Assembly (NCBI RefSeq): GCF_000266945.1
Contig: NC_018025.1
Coordinates: 1,240,001 to 1,304,000 of the forward strand
Length of the DNA stretch: 64,000 bases
Reading direction: 5' to 3'
Origin: Desulfomonile tiedjei DSM 6799
GTDB lineage: Bacteria > Desulfobacterota > Desulfomonilia > Desulfomonilales > Desulfomonilaceae
Part shown: positions 45,227 to 53,732 of the stretch, in pieces
Layout: the number at the start of each line of letters is the position of its first letter
Position numbering within the stretch: position 1 is the first letter of the stretch
Notes under the pieces: model-generated
The model's input: only the letters and a program-made list of their open reading frames with translations
Database searches by the model: none
Told to the model about the DNA's origin: nothing
Program-made: the position numbers and the translations under genes

Positions 45227-46657
45227 TTACAGGAAAAGCATAATTTCGTTCAATTTGGTTTTTATTCTCCGGGTCAGGATGAACCAGAGAGATTCGTTTT
45301 TTGTATCTATATGTGCTATGCCAAGCATACCCGGTTTGACATCCGGAGGCCGGTCCATCAGCTCTGCTCTGACTCTGAAGACCGCCCCAATTCGCTCCAC
45401 CGTTTCCGATTTAGGAGCAATGTTCTGCACTTTGATGGCATATGGCTGATCGGGTCGGTAGTTGAAATACACCGAGCCTCTTTGATTCGGCTCTATGTAC
45501 CCGATATCACTTTCTCGCACAAACACGTCAGTTGCAAGGTTCTCATGAGGTGCAATCCTGCAAAATGGTTCTCCGGCTTTAAAACGCTTTCCCACGAGCG
45601 TCTCCACTTTCTTGGTCAATACGATTCCGTCAATGGGCGACTTGATATTGAGAAATTGCCTTTGCCAATCGAGAAACTCTAACTGTTGTCGAGCTCGTAT
45701 GCTTTTGATCTGGACCAGTTTGCTTTCTGCAAGCTTCAGCGGGTTCTCGGCTCCCATTCCTCGCAAAATTTCAGCTTCAGTCTCCAGGGCCTTTATTGCA
45801 CGCTTGGCCTCTCTTATTTTGTAATCGATTTCCTGGGATTCCAATTCTGCCAAAATTTGATTCTTCTTAACGGATTCTCCCTCTTTCGTCATAATCTTGC
45901 TGATGACACCTTCGATTTCCACAAAAGAGACAAATTCGTGGTCCGGAACAACTTCTGTTTTTCCGCCGATAACCAGCGTGGTCGGGTACCATAGCACCAC
46001 GAGCAGGAGAAAGAGACCGACTCCTGCGGTTATGAGTCGTATTCGAGACTTCTTCCGGTCTCGAACAGCATTTTCAGGCGACATGGCCTCGAAAAAAGAC
46101 TTTCTCACCCGGCTGTCATGAGCAAGCAGCCATTTCTCTGCCAGTGCCGACGAAAAGAACGGGACCATATTCATGAACGTATAGGTCTCGATTTGTCCGG
46201 GAGGGACTTTTTCAAAGAATTCCAGTATGAGGTGACCGAGCACTTTATCGTAGAGAACAAAAGGAATTAGCATCAAAGACTGGCAACCGGTAGACGCGAT
46301 GTACTCTCTCAGTTCCTCAGCAGTTTCAGGTGGAATGTCATCAGCAACAGCTCCATTTGAGAACAATACCAGTCCGGTTCGAATATCCCTGAGCTTCGGA
46401 GCCAACTCATTTATCTTTTGGACCAGTCCGGCTCGGGTTTCGAGTCTGGGCTGATTGTTCGCGGCTGCCAGGACCGATTTGCCGTTCATGTGAAGAATCA
46501 GCATTGAGCGATCGAACGGGAGCAGCGCCCTCGTATCGTTCACAAGAATGAACTGGAACTCGTCGAGAGTCTGGGCCCGAGCGGCGTTCTTTGCCAGTTC
46601 CAGCCCTATGGCAAGAGCCTTTCGTAGTCCATCGTGAGGTGCTTCGGTTGTATCCAT
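45227..46657 (-). CDS. GAF-domain periplasmic adaptor (HlyD-like) protein
   Basis: 476 residues in two parts. Residues 15-175 form a GAF-like sensory fold in the cytoplasm (FILVNDTRALLPFDRSMLIL, LMLIPFVLYDKVLGHLIL). A membrane helix lies at about 207-224. Beyond it is an HlyD-type adaptor: lipoyl half VSFVEIEGVISKIMTKEGES, a helical hairpin (KIREAKRAIKALETEAEILR onward), FLNIKSPIDGIVLTKK, and a beta-barrel ending VKPGMLGIAHI. A GAF domain on a membrane fusion protein is unusual and could tie transport to an intracellular signal (inference). It follows the PqqD-S2P-HlyD gene, with a repeat element between them. Confidence 0.8.
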   Translation of the reverse strand: MDTTEAPHDGLRKALAIGLELAKNAARAQTLDEFQFILVNDTRALLPFDRSMLILHMNGKSVLAAANNQPRLETRAGLVQKINELAPKLRDIRTGLVLFSNGAVADDIPPETAEELREYIASTGCQSLMLIPFVLYDKVLGHLILEFFEKVPPGQIETYTFMNMVPFFSSALAEKWLLAHDSRVRKSFFEAMSPENAVRDRKKSRIRLITAGVGLFLLLVVLWYPTTLVIGGKTEVVPDHEFVSFVEIEGVISKIMTKEGESVKKNQILAELESQEIDYKIREAKRAIKALETEAEILRGMGAENPLKLAESKLVQIKSIRARQQLEFLDWQRQFLNIKSPIDGIVLTKKVETLVGKRFKAGEPFCRIAPHENLATDVFVRESDIGYIEPNQRGSVYFNYRPDQPYAIKVQNIAPKSETVERIGAVFRVRAELMDRPPDVKPGMLGIAHIDTKNESLWFILTRRIKTKLNEIMLFL

Positions 46658-46672
46658 CTATGAAAATCCTTT

Positions 46673-46803
46673 GATACCGATTCGCTTTTTTTTCTGGAAG
46701 GCTGGAGTATCCTTTGCTCCGGACGACGCAAAGCCGTCTAATCACTCCGCTCAGGACACTCCAGCCTTCGCTGTGTTACGTACAAAACTGCGAAATGGTA
46801 TGA
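46673..46803 (-). repeat. ATACCATTTCGC-family repeat, copy 3 (inverted, full length)
   Basis: It starts GATACCGATTCGC and ends GCGAAATGGTATGATA. The middle, GGAGTATCCTTTGCTCCGG through GGACACTCCAGCC, is the inverse of the 32693-32760 segment. It sits in the 313-bp gap between the PqqD-S2P-HlyD and GAF-HlyD genes and so interrupts the probable operon. Confidence 0.75.
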
Positions 46804-46970
46804 TACGATTTCGCCAGAATGAATAAAACCGAGTGTCCTGTCGGGAAGATCGAGCCCTGTTACAATCCAGTAGTAGTCGGTTTCCGGGCCGATCAAGTCA
46901 GATTCAAGAGCGAATTCGTATCGCATTGTCCTTGGAGTACAAAAGTCTTGCCCTCAAAACGGAATGTACC

Positions 46971-49178
46971 TCAAAAAACGACTTCCCGATGGAATGTGCC
47001 GTACGCGGCATCGACAACCCTTCTAAAAATGCTCTTGGGCGGATGCTTCACGACAAGCCTGCCAGTCATTCCGAGAGGTATGCCGGTTGGATTGGGAAAA
47101 TCCATCCTGCACAGATAGTACGGATCGAGTGGTGCATCTTTACCGATCTGATCCTTGATTTCCGTTGCTATTTCGCCTCCAAAACGGCTCGAAAAAGGAG
47201 AACCATCGAGGTTTTCCGTCTTAAACGGGTTGATCTCTCTTACAGTCAGATTGACTGACATGCCCGTGCCCACCGGCCACCAGGCAGATACGGTTCCGTT
47301 TTTCATGATTGCGGATACATCGGATTCCGGGAGGAGAGCCTGTACTTCACACGCTGTGCAGTTTGCCATTTCTCCCACGACTGAGCCCTTGCCAGGGCTT
47401 GCACCTGGTTGAAACACCGGCGACAACGTGGTTATCGCTCCATCGAACGGAGCTTTCCACTCGATGAGAGCGAGGTCTTCCTCGATTCGCTTTATGGCAT
47501 CCTCAATCTGAGAAAGCTCGATATACTTCAAATCCAATTTATAGAGGTCCTGTTGACTGTCTCGTATGATGGCAATTTCCGTTCGCACCAGTTGGTGTTC
47601 TACTTGCTTGTTTTTCAGTTCGTACTTGAGTGGCAAAGGATTTAGCCGAAAGATGACTTCTCCCGAACGGACCGAATCGCCCTGCTTTACACGTACTTCA
47701 CTGACCGGTGCTTCCGCTGGAACCACAATTTGCCTCACCAGCGCAGATTCCAAATAGCATGGGTACACGGAATGATCGGACCACGGAAATGAAATCAAGG
47801 CAATCACGCTGATCGAAACGATCAGGAACACAGCCACTCCCCCGGGCCGAAAACGCATTTCCGATTTTTTTGTGAAAAGGTTCATTGCTCCCTTGCTCAA
47901 GGGCCGTACGATAAACATGAAAAACGCCGTTGCTGCCAGAATTACTCCCAGAGTCTTGTCGAATTTCGTGTAGATTCTCTCCAGTATTCCGGCGTACAAC
48001 ACGAATCGATACAGTACGGCCGATACACCATAACTCACGAGGATACTGAATTCCCGTCCGGAGGAAGGGGGAGCTTCTACGGAATCGATACCAAGGACTC
48101 GATTCATGAAAAGATATCTTAGAACAGCGAACGATTTCGCCTGCAAATTCGGCATACGAAGCCAATCGATGAGTACGAAATAGCCGTCGAATTTCAGTAA
48201 AGGATTCCCATTAAAGAACAGGGACGATATGACAGAGATTGCCATAAGGTAAAAAGCTACCGAATTTACAATTCCCGGTTTTGTGAAATACCAAATGTAA
48301 ATGGCAAATACTGCAACAGCGAACTCGGACAAAATGCCCGCCAAACCGATCAGCATGCGCTCCCTTCGATCGGAGAGCTGCCAGGCTGCCGTCGTATTGC
48401 AATACAGACAGGGAAAAAAGATGAGAAACGCGATGCCCATCTCAGGAACCCGCAAACCCCGGCTCTTGGCCACGTAAGCATGGGCAAATTCATGGACCAG
48501 TTTCACAAGCACGAGAGCAATCCAGAGCACAATGAGATTCTGGATGTTAAAGAAGAATAAGTACTCAAAATCAAAGCGCTGAAATCCCGTTATCAGGAGG
48601 TAAAACGCTCCGGGGATCAAACAAGACAGGATCGTAAGCGTGACTCGGTTTACGAGCATCCGCCATAGGAAGAGTGTCTTTTCAAGGAAAGCATCGGGGT
48701 TCAAAAGTGGAACGTAGAGATAGTAGAGTTTGAGTATGCTCCTCTTCTGGAGTTCCGTCTCGACCCTCTCCTTCAATTCTTTCTGAACCCCGGAGGTTCC
48801 GTAGATCGTTCCCAGGAGGAGTCCGGCTTTCGAGAATTTATCGACGAGTTTGGCCGCGTGATTGAGCGTAAAATATCTGCCGCTCAACTTCAAACGTTCA
48901 ATCGCATCGCGGAGAGAGCGTGTTCCGTCCAATACTTTGAGGAGTTCGAATTCATATGAGGAGATACGGAAGAATTTATTGGATACAGGGTCTTCGAGAA
49001 TTATCGATTGACCGCCATATGCCTCATCATGCGCGTGCAGGAGAATGTCCGGTCTGAAACGTGGTCTTGTATCATTCATCGAGATGTTCTGCCAAAGCGG
49101 AATGTGCAGAGCATCACCCGGAGATTTTTCCCGAACGGATCTACCAAGGAAGCGCTCTTCGGACGAGTCCGGCTGCAC
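46971..49178 (-). CDS. PqqD-like / site-2 metalloprotease / HlyD fusion membrane protein
   Basis: 735 residues. A PqqD-like winged-helix segment (about 42-125) precedes a multi-helix membrane domain with the M50 zinc motif HEFAH (229-233) and the second motif NPLLKFDGY (325-333, zinc-binding Asp 331). The PCLYCNTTAAWQLSDRRERM block between them is typical of the YydH-type putative peptide zinc metalloproteases. From about 470 on there is an HlyD-like adaptor (IVVPAEAPVSEVRVKQGDS, helices, IEWKAPFDGAITTL, then IPLGMTGRLVVKHP). Catalytic residues look intact. It may process or translocate an envelope substrate. Start: GTG 49178, overlapping the upstream TolC-like gene by 38 bp; ATG 49079 is an alternative. 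Confidence 0.8.
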   Translation of the reverse strand: MQPDSSEERFLGRSVREKSPGDALHIPLWQNISMNDTRPRFRPDILLHAHDEAYGGQSIILEDPVSNKFFRISSYEFELLKVLDGTRSLRDAIERLKLSGRYFTLNHAAKLVDKFSKAGLLLGTIYGTSGVQKELKERVETELQKRSILKLYYLYVPLLNPDAFLEKTLFLWRMLVNRVTLTILSCLIPGAFYLLITGFQRFDFEYLFFFNIQNLIVLWIALVLVKLVHEFAHAYVAKSRGLRVPEMGIAFLIFFPCLYCNTTAAWQLSDRRERMLIGLAGILSEFAVAVFAIYIWYFTKPGIVNSVAFYLMAISVISSLFFNGNPLLKFDGYFVLIDWLRMPNLQAKSFAVLRYLFMNRVLGIDSVEAPPSSGREFSILVSYGVSAVLYRFVLYAGILERIYTKFDKTLGVILAATAFFMFIVRPLSKGAMNLFTKKSEMRFRPGGVAVFLIVSISVIALISFPWSDHSVYPCYLESALVRQIVVPAEAPVSEVRVKQGDSVRSGEVIFRLNPLPLKYELKNKQVEHQLVRTEIAIIRDSQQDLYKLDLKYIELSQIEDAIKRIEEDLALIEWKAPFDGAITTLSPVFQPGASPGKGSVVGEMANCTACEVQALLPESDVSAIMKNGTVSAWWPVGTGMSVNLTVREINPFKTENLDGSPFSSRFGGEIATEIKDQIGKDAPLDPYYLCRMDFPNPTGIPLGMTGRLVVKHPPKSIFRRVVDAAYGTFHREVVF

Positions 49179-50802
49179 TCTTCAGCGCATTCACCGGATA
49201 TCGAGAAACACGCGGTGGACTCGATTCGCTTACAGGAATGGCTGTGCTCACGGGATAATTCGTGCCCGCACAAGTGTTCAGGTCTGCTATGGCCGAATGA
49301 ACTTCACCCACTGCATAGAGCCGGTCCAGTTCCGCCTGAAGCTGGTTCGCTTTAGCTTTTTCTCGAGTTATGCGAATGAGCGATTGATCGGCTCCTCTCA
49401 TTTTGGCTGTTTCCACATCGACAGCTATCCGCAGAGCTTCACTCGCCTGTTGCGTCAATTCGGATGCTCTCTTGAAACGATCGATTGCCTTCATAGAATC
49501 AAGCGTCTTGAGTTTAACCTGAGTCAAAATGCCCATGGAAATAACAGCCCGGTCCTGATCGGTTTTAATGACCCTGTCTTTCGCTGCTCCATGCTCGAGG
49601 TAATTCGCTGTGAAATCCATGAGATCCCAGGTGATTCTCATTCCACCGTCAATCCAGTTTTTGTTGAGGAAAAATTTGTTCTCATCGCGAAAATAGCCGA
49701 TGAATCCATCAACTCGTGGGAAGAATTTCACCATCAGCCGTTTTGCGTCTGCCACGGAATTTGCGAACACTAGATCAGCCTGATAGCATTCGGGTCGATT
49801 CACAAGAGCTGCTGCCTCTAATGCACATGAATCCAGCATTGTTGGCGGAAGCGGCAGGAGACTGCCTTCAAGCTTCAAAGTGCTGCAAGGACTGACGTTC
49901 ATAGCTGCAGCCAATAGCTCCTTTTGCCTTTCAATGTCAGCGTAAACAGCCGCTAACTGGTTCTTGGCCTCAGTATGGAGGCTTTGTGCATTGAGGTATT
50001 CCTGGTTATCGATCAGAGCATTCTTCGCAAGGCTTCCGAGATCCTTCACAATGTTCTTGCGGTGATTCTCGAGAGCCTGGGCCTTGGGCAGTGCTTCATA
50101 CAATGCAAGAAGCCGGTAAAATGCAGAAGTTACTGTTCCCACCAGTTGCTGTGCGACGCGAACACGCTGATAACGCGAGTACAGCGCGTCATTGCTTTTG
50201 ATCTGCCCGAGGTACCCTGCCATGAGCGCATCCATGGGTGACCAGGCAGCCTGGACATTCCAGTAGCGCTGATTCCGTTCTCGAGCCGTGGAAAAGTTTG
50301 TCACACCCGTTGCAGGTCCAGGCCCGACCACTTCCCATGCACCTTCCTGATCGATAACATCACTGCGGCTCCATGCGGGCCGGTCGCGCTGCATGAGTCC
50401 ATAAAATACGTCCATTCGGGGCAACATTTTGACTTGGCCGGCTCGCGCTATTTTGTCTCTAACCTGCTCTTCCCATAGCACAGCCTGCAAATCGAGACTA
50501 TTCGCCAACGCTATTCGCGTGCAATCCTGGATTGTTAGAATTGTCTGTCCGCCGCTCACCGCTTCAAGAGGACGCGCACGATACATTGACATCACCGCCG
50601 AAGCATTTTCCTGACGGACAAATGACCAATTACTTGTGGTACAGGAAGTGAGACCCAGGAAAGCAACGACCAGCAACGGTAAGCAGGAAAGTAAAGAGCT
50701 ACCACAACGATGTGGAATACCGAACCACCGGCGCAACTGAAGAATAAGCCTATGACCCACTCCACAAGTCGATCTCTTGTGGAGAACAACATTCCAGCCC
50801 AT
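49141..50802 (-). CDS. TolC-family outer membrane efflux lipoprotein
   Basis: 553 residues. A lipobox (LTSC, at the end of LLVVAFLGLTSC) follows an unusually long basic N-terminus, so the mature protein is probably lipid-anchored. The body has the two-fold helical repeat of outer membrane efflux proteins: LTIQDCTRIALANSLDLQAV, later DADRAVISMG-like helices (KTDQDRAVISMGILTQVKL) and LQAELDRLYAVGEVHSAIADL near the end. TolC-type trimers form the exit duct for type I or RND pumps. ATG 50802 is preferred because GGAGG lies five to six bases upstream; the frame extends to 50853. It overlaps the next gene by 38 bp. Confidence 0.85.
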   Translation of the reverse strand: MGWNVVLHKRSTCGVGHRLILQLRRWFGIPHRCGSSLLSCLPLLVVAFLGLTSCTTSNWSFVRQENASAVMSMYRARPLEAVSGGQTILTIQDCTRIALANSLDLQAVLWEEQVRDKIARAGQVKMLPRMDVFYGLMQRDRPAWSRSDVIDQEGAWEVVGPGPATGVTNFSTARERNQRYWNVQAAWSPMDALMAGYLGQIKSNDALYSRYQRVRVAQQLVGTVTSAFYRLLALYEALPKAQALENHRKNIVKDLGSLAKNALIDNQEYLNAQSLHTEAKNQLAAVYADIERQKELLAAAMNVSPCSTLKLEGSLLPLPPTMLDSCALEAAALVNRPECYQADLVFANSVADAKRLMVKFFPRVDGFIGYFRDENKFFLNKNWIDGGMRITWDLMDFTANYLEHGAAKDRVIKTDQDRAVISMGILTQVKLKTLDSMKAIDRFKRASELTQQASEALRIAVDVETAKMRGADQSLIRITREKAKANQLQAELDRLYAVGEVHSAIADLNTCAGTNYPVSTAIPVSESSPPRVSRYPVNALKSAAGLVRRALPW

Positions 50803-51012
50803 ACGACCCTCCTGGAACGAAACTTCCAGAAATTTAAAAACATCAAAAGACAAGGTGAGATAAATCTACATATCAGAAGTCAATTGGGAAAGTCAAACTT
50901 ATTGGCTGTAAATCGGCATTTTTCGCTTTTGAAGTTGATTTTCTCCTAATGTATGACGTACGTTTACCCAAAATATCGGCATGACTTTATGGGAAAGCTG
51001 CCAGGAGCGTGT

Positions 51013-53184
51013 ATGAGTATTTCTTTGGATGCGTGGATGAAAGCCGCTTCAATTCTACCCGTAATAGATTCCCGAACAAGGACGATGATACGATGGCTGG
51101 TATTCGGCGTCGGATTGTTGCTGTTTATCTGTGTGCAGTCAGCCGTAATCTACGACCCTATCTGGAACAGGGCCATGCTTCCGGAAGTGGACGATTCCTA
51201 CACATATCTCGTGAAAACAGCCGAAATGGAGCAATGTTTCTTCCAGGACTGTCCCGCGCTTAAGGACCTTCGAAAGCAGCTTGGGATTGCCTCGGGCGAT
51301 CGACAAACTGAGATGGAGAAATACCTGGTGGAGGGCAGGATCTTTCTCGTATATCATCCGTTATTTTCATTGCTCATTATAGGATTGAAACAATTTACGG
51401 GCACATTGGGAACCGCTTACCAGATCCTGTGGACTCTGGGGCCTCTCTGGTTCGGACTTGGCTTCGGATGTCTGCTTGCGGCGATTTGGGGCCCGATTCC
51501 CGCAGGAATTGGCCTCATACTGTTATCATCCAAAGTGTTTCCGGGAAACGGTATTCATTATGTGGTGCCTTCCAACATGGCCATGGTAATTGCTCTATTC
51601 GTTTGGGCGCGAATAATTTCGCGTAAGGGAAATGCTCCTTTCACTTTGATAGTGGGCACATTGCTCATGGTAGCCATGCATCCGCTGGGACGCATTTTTT
51701 CCGCTATTGCAATTGTACTGTCTCTCTGGATGATATGGCCGACAAGACAACGCCGTGTGTTGATTGCTCTGATCGCTTCCACATGCATTGTTGCTCTGGC
51801 ATTTTTGCTTCCCCTGTTCATTGACACACCGGTTTTATCCATACCTCCGGAGCCTTTTTTGCATGGTCGCGGTTTTTTCGCAGAAATAGGAATTTCTGTT
51901 CTGACGGTGCTCGTTGAAATGGTTCGTTTCGAGCCTGCTATCTTCGGCTCTTTTGTTTTCTTCGCTGCTTCCGTGGTCTTCGGTATTCTGGTACTGAACC
52001 CCGAGCGTCGTGATCGTCTCTTCATATTTATGATTCTTTACACGCTCATGTTGGGGGCATCGCTGGTGTACGTCCTGCCGCTCCATCCGGCGGACGTGTT
52101 TTTGAGGCTGTGGATACCTTTTTTGGCTGTGCTCGTCGGTGCTGTTGCCACCGCGATCTGGTTTAGTGCTCGCCAGGCAATAACAGCTATTTCAGACGCA
52201 TGCACCAGGAATGCTCCTTTAACGCTTGAGAATGCATGGCCGTTGATTCTGTTTGCGGCTTTTACGGTATACGGCACACAAATGCTTTTTTCCGGCATTG
52301 AAGCTTTCGGTGCAACTCGGGAATACATGAAAGCCCGGCAACCACTACTGCTCGATCCCGAACAACCGAAACTGCTGTTGTCAAAAGCCGCGACAAAAGA
52401 TCTGGTGCTCTATGACAATGTAACCGTCATCATGCCGTTCTATTTTGTTCATGGAGCCATGGAACTCGGTGCGATCTATTATCCACTCGTCAAGGGTACT
52501 GCAGAGGAGCATGCGTGGGTGAATCGGCCCGAGCTGAGATTTGTCGTCACGTACAATCCCATCGTATCGTTGAAGGAATTTCAATCATCAAGGGATGAAG
52601 AGTGGTGGATCAGCAGCCCGGAATTCCGTTTCTCGCCCCTCAGCAAACCCAGGAGCACGTACCAGATCGGCAAAGAAGGCAGAATTGACGCTAATCTTTT
52701 CAGATCGCTCGAAATAAAGCCAGGGACCCAGTCGATCGAAAACACGCTTCACGTATTCGTACATAATTCGGGCAACGCGAGTCGTTTTCAGGCAATGTTG
52801 GTCGATGCTGAAGGAAGGCAGATCTCGGGAACGAGCAGGAGCATCGATATACCGGCTCAATCCAAGAAATGGGTTGATACGGGACTATTGCCAACTCCCG
52901 GAACGTCTGTTCGGATCGACTTCCCGCCGAAAACGGATTTTTCCATTGCCGGCTTGAATTTTGGCACCAGTGGCACCATGTGGCCCTGGGCTACCAAATC
53001 TTCAATGAGACTGATTTCAAAAGGATCGGGTTCACCTGTAGGGATTCGTTTCGACCCCGAAGAAATTGTGCCGGCTTCATTAGCTGGGCGAGATCCCGTT
53101 GTCCTGGATGACAGAGGCTGTTCGGTGCTTGTGGACATCAGAGCGCCGGAAAAAAGTGGACGGCTGACGTTCATTTCTGATTAG
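51013..53184 (+). CDS. Polytopic membrane protein, GT-C glycosyltransferase-like
   Basis: 723 residues with about ten to eleven membrane helices, then a beta-rich soluble C-terminal domain of about 180 residues. Just after the first helix the loop reads LPEVDDSYTYLVKT, a DD-x-Y-x-Y arrangement like the catalytic loop of GT-C glycosyltransferases that use lipid-linked sugars. The rest is not a recognisable family member, so the assignment is tentative. ATG 51013 has AGGAG five bases upstream; the frame extends to 50953. It is divergent from the TolC-like gene and faces a set of sugar genes. Confidence 0.55.
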   Translation: MSISLDAWMKAASILPVIDSRTRTMIRWLVFGVGLLLFICVQSAVIYDPIWNRAMLPEVDDSYTYLVKTAEMEQCFFQDCPALKDLRKQLGIASGDRQTEMEKYLVEGRIFLVYHPLFSLLIIGLKQFTGTLGTAYQILWTLGPLWFGLGFGCLLAAIWGPIPAGIGLILLSSKVFPGNGIHYVVPSNMAMVIALFVWARIISRKGNAPFTLIVGTLLMVAMHPLGRIFSAIAIVLSLWMIWPTRQRRVLIALIASTCIVALAFLLPLFIDTPVLSIPPEPFLHGRGFFAEIGISVLTVLVEMVRFEPAIFGSFVFFAASVVFGILVLNPERRDRLFIFMILYTLMLGASLVYVLPLHPADVFLRLWIPFLAVLVGAVATAIWFSARQAITAISDACTRNAPLTLENAWPLILFAAFTVYGTQMLFSGIEAFGATREYMKARQPLLLDPEQPKLLLSKAATKDLVLYDNVTVIMPFYFVHGAMELGAIYYPLVKGTAEEHAWVNRPELRFVVTYNPIVSLKEFQSSRDEEWWISSPEFRFSPLSKPRSTYQIGKEGRIDANLFRSLEIKPGTQSIENTLHVFVHNSGNASRFQAMLVDAEGRQISGTSRSIDIPAQSKKWVDTGLLPTPGTSVRIDFPPKTDFSIAGLNFGTSGTMWPWATKSSMRLISKGSGSPVGIRFDPEEIVPASLAGRDPVVLDDRGCSVLVDIRAPEKSGRLTFISD

Positions 53185-53187
53185 CAT

Positions 53188-53368
53188 CATAGAGCGATTG
53201 CCAAACATTCTGACGGTTATCCCACGCTCCAACACAAGGTATTACTGGGGACCGGCGTCCCTGTCGGTACAGCCTACCGATATCATTGGCCATATTGAAG
53301 ATGTGCCGGCACGGAGGCACGGCACCCACCAATACTCCTCTTCAATCGAATAATTCTGGCAATTGTGT
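53188..53368. repeat. MITE-like element, diverged copy
   Basis: It shares GGGACCGGCGTCCCTGTCGG, CGATATCATTGGCCATATTG and GTGCCGGCACGGAGGCACGG with the other copies. The ends (CATAGAGCGATTGCC and TTCTGGCAATTGTGTTA) are diverged terminal repeats. It starts right after the stop codon of the GT-C-like gene. Confidence 0.75.
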
Positions 53369-53456
53369 TAGGTGCAAAGTTTCTCGCCGGCTCGCAATCA
53401 AAGAAGGAAAATTCGGTGAAACTCTTCTTGTAATAAGTGTCTCCCCGAGCCCCGTT

Positions 53457-53545
53457 ATGCGCTAACTTTGCTGTCCAGTCTCCTTCGTCCCGACGGGACG
53501 AAAAGAAAATAGCCCGGCGATTCATCGCCGGGAAAGCCCATTAAA
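53457..53545 (+). repeat. CCGGCGATTCATCGCCGG repeat, diverged copy
   Basis: It has GCGCTAACTTT, a TCGTCCCGACGGGACGA palindrome and CCCGGCGATTCATCGCCGGG. A related TCGTCCCAGAGGGACGA palindrome follows at about 53557-53573. Confidence 0.6.
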
Positions 53546-53641
53546 CAGACTTCCTCGTCCCAGAGGGACGATTGACAGATTAGACTGTCCCATTTGCGGA
53601 TCAGCCGTTCCTCTGGAACTCAAAAATCCTTAATTTGACCC

Positions 53642-53720
53642 ATTTACCGGCGATGAATCGCCGGCCTATTATCTGCTGTTCCTCTGGAACAAACGGCCAA
53701 ATGAAGCATAAGTTAGCGCC
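53642..53720 (-). repeat. CCGGCGATTCATCGCCGG repeat, copy matching 16740
   Basis: Read on the minus strand it runs GCGCTAACTTATGCTTCATT, GGAACAGCAGATAATAGGCC, GGCGATTCATCGCCGG, clearly the same unit as 16740-16818. It ends 13 bases from the glycosyltransferase stop. Confidence 0.75.
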
Positions 53721-53732
53721 TATGCCCAAATC

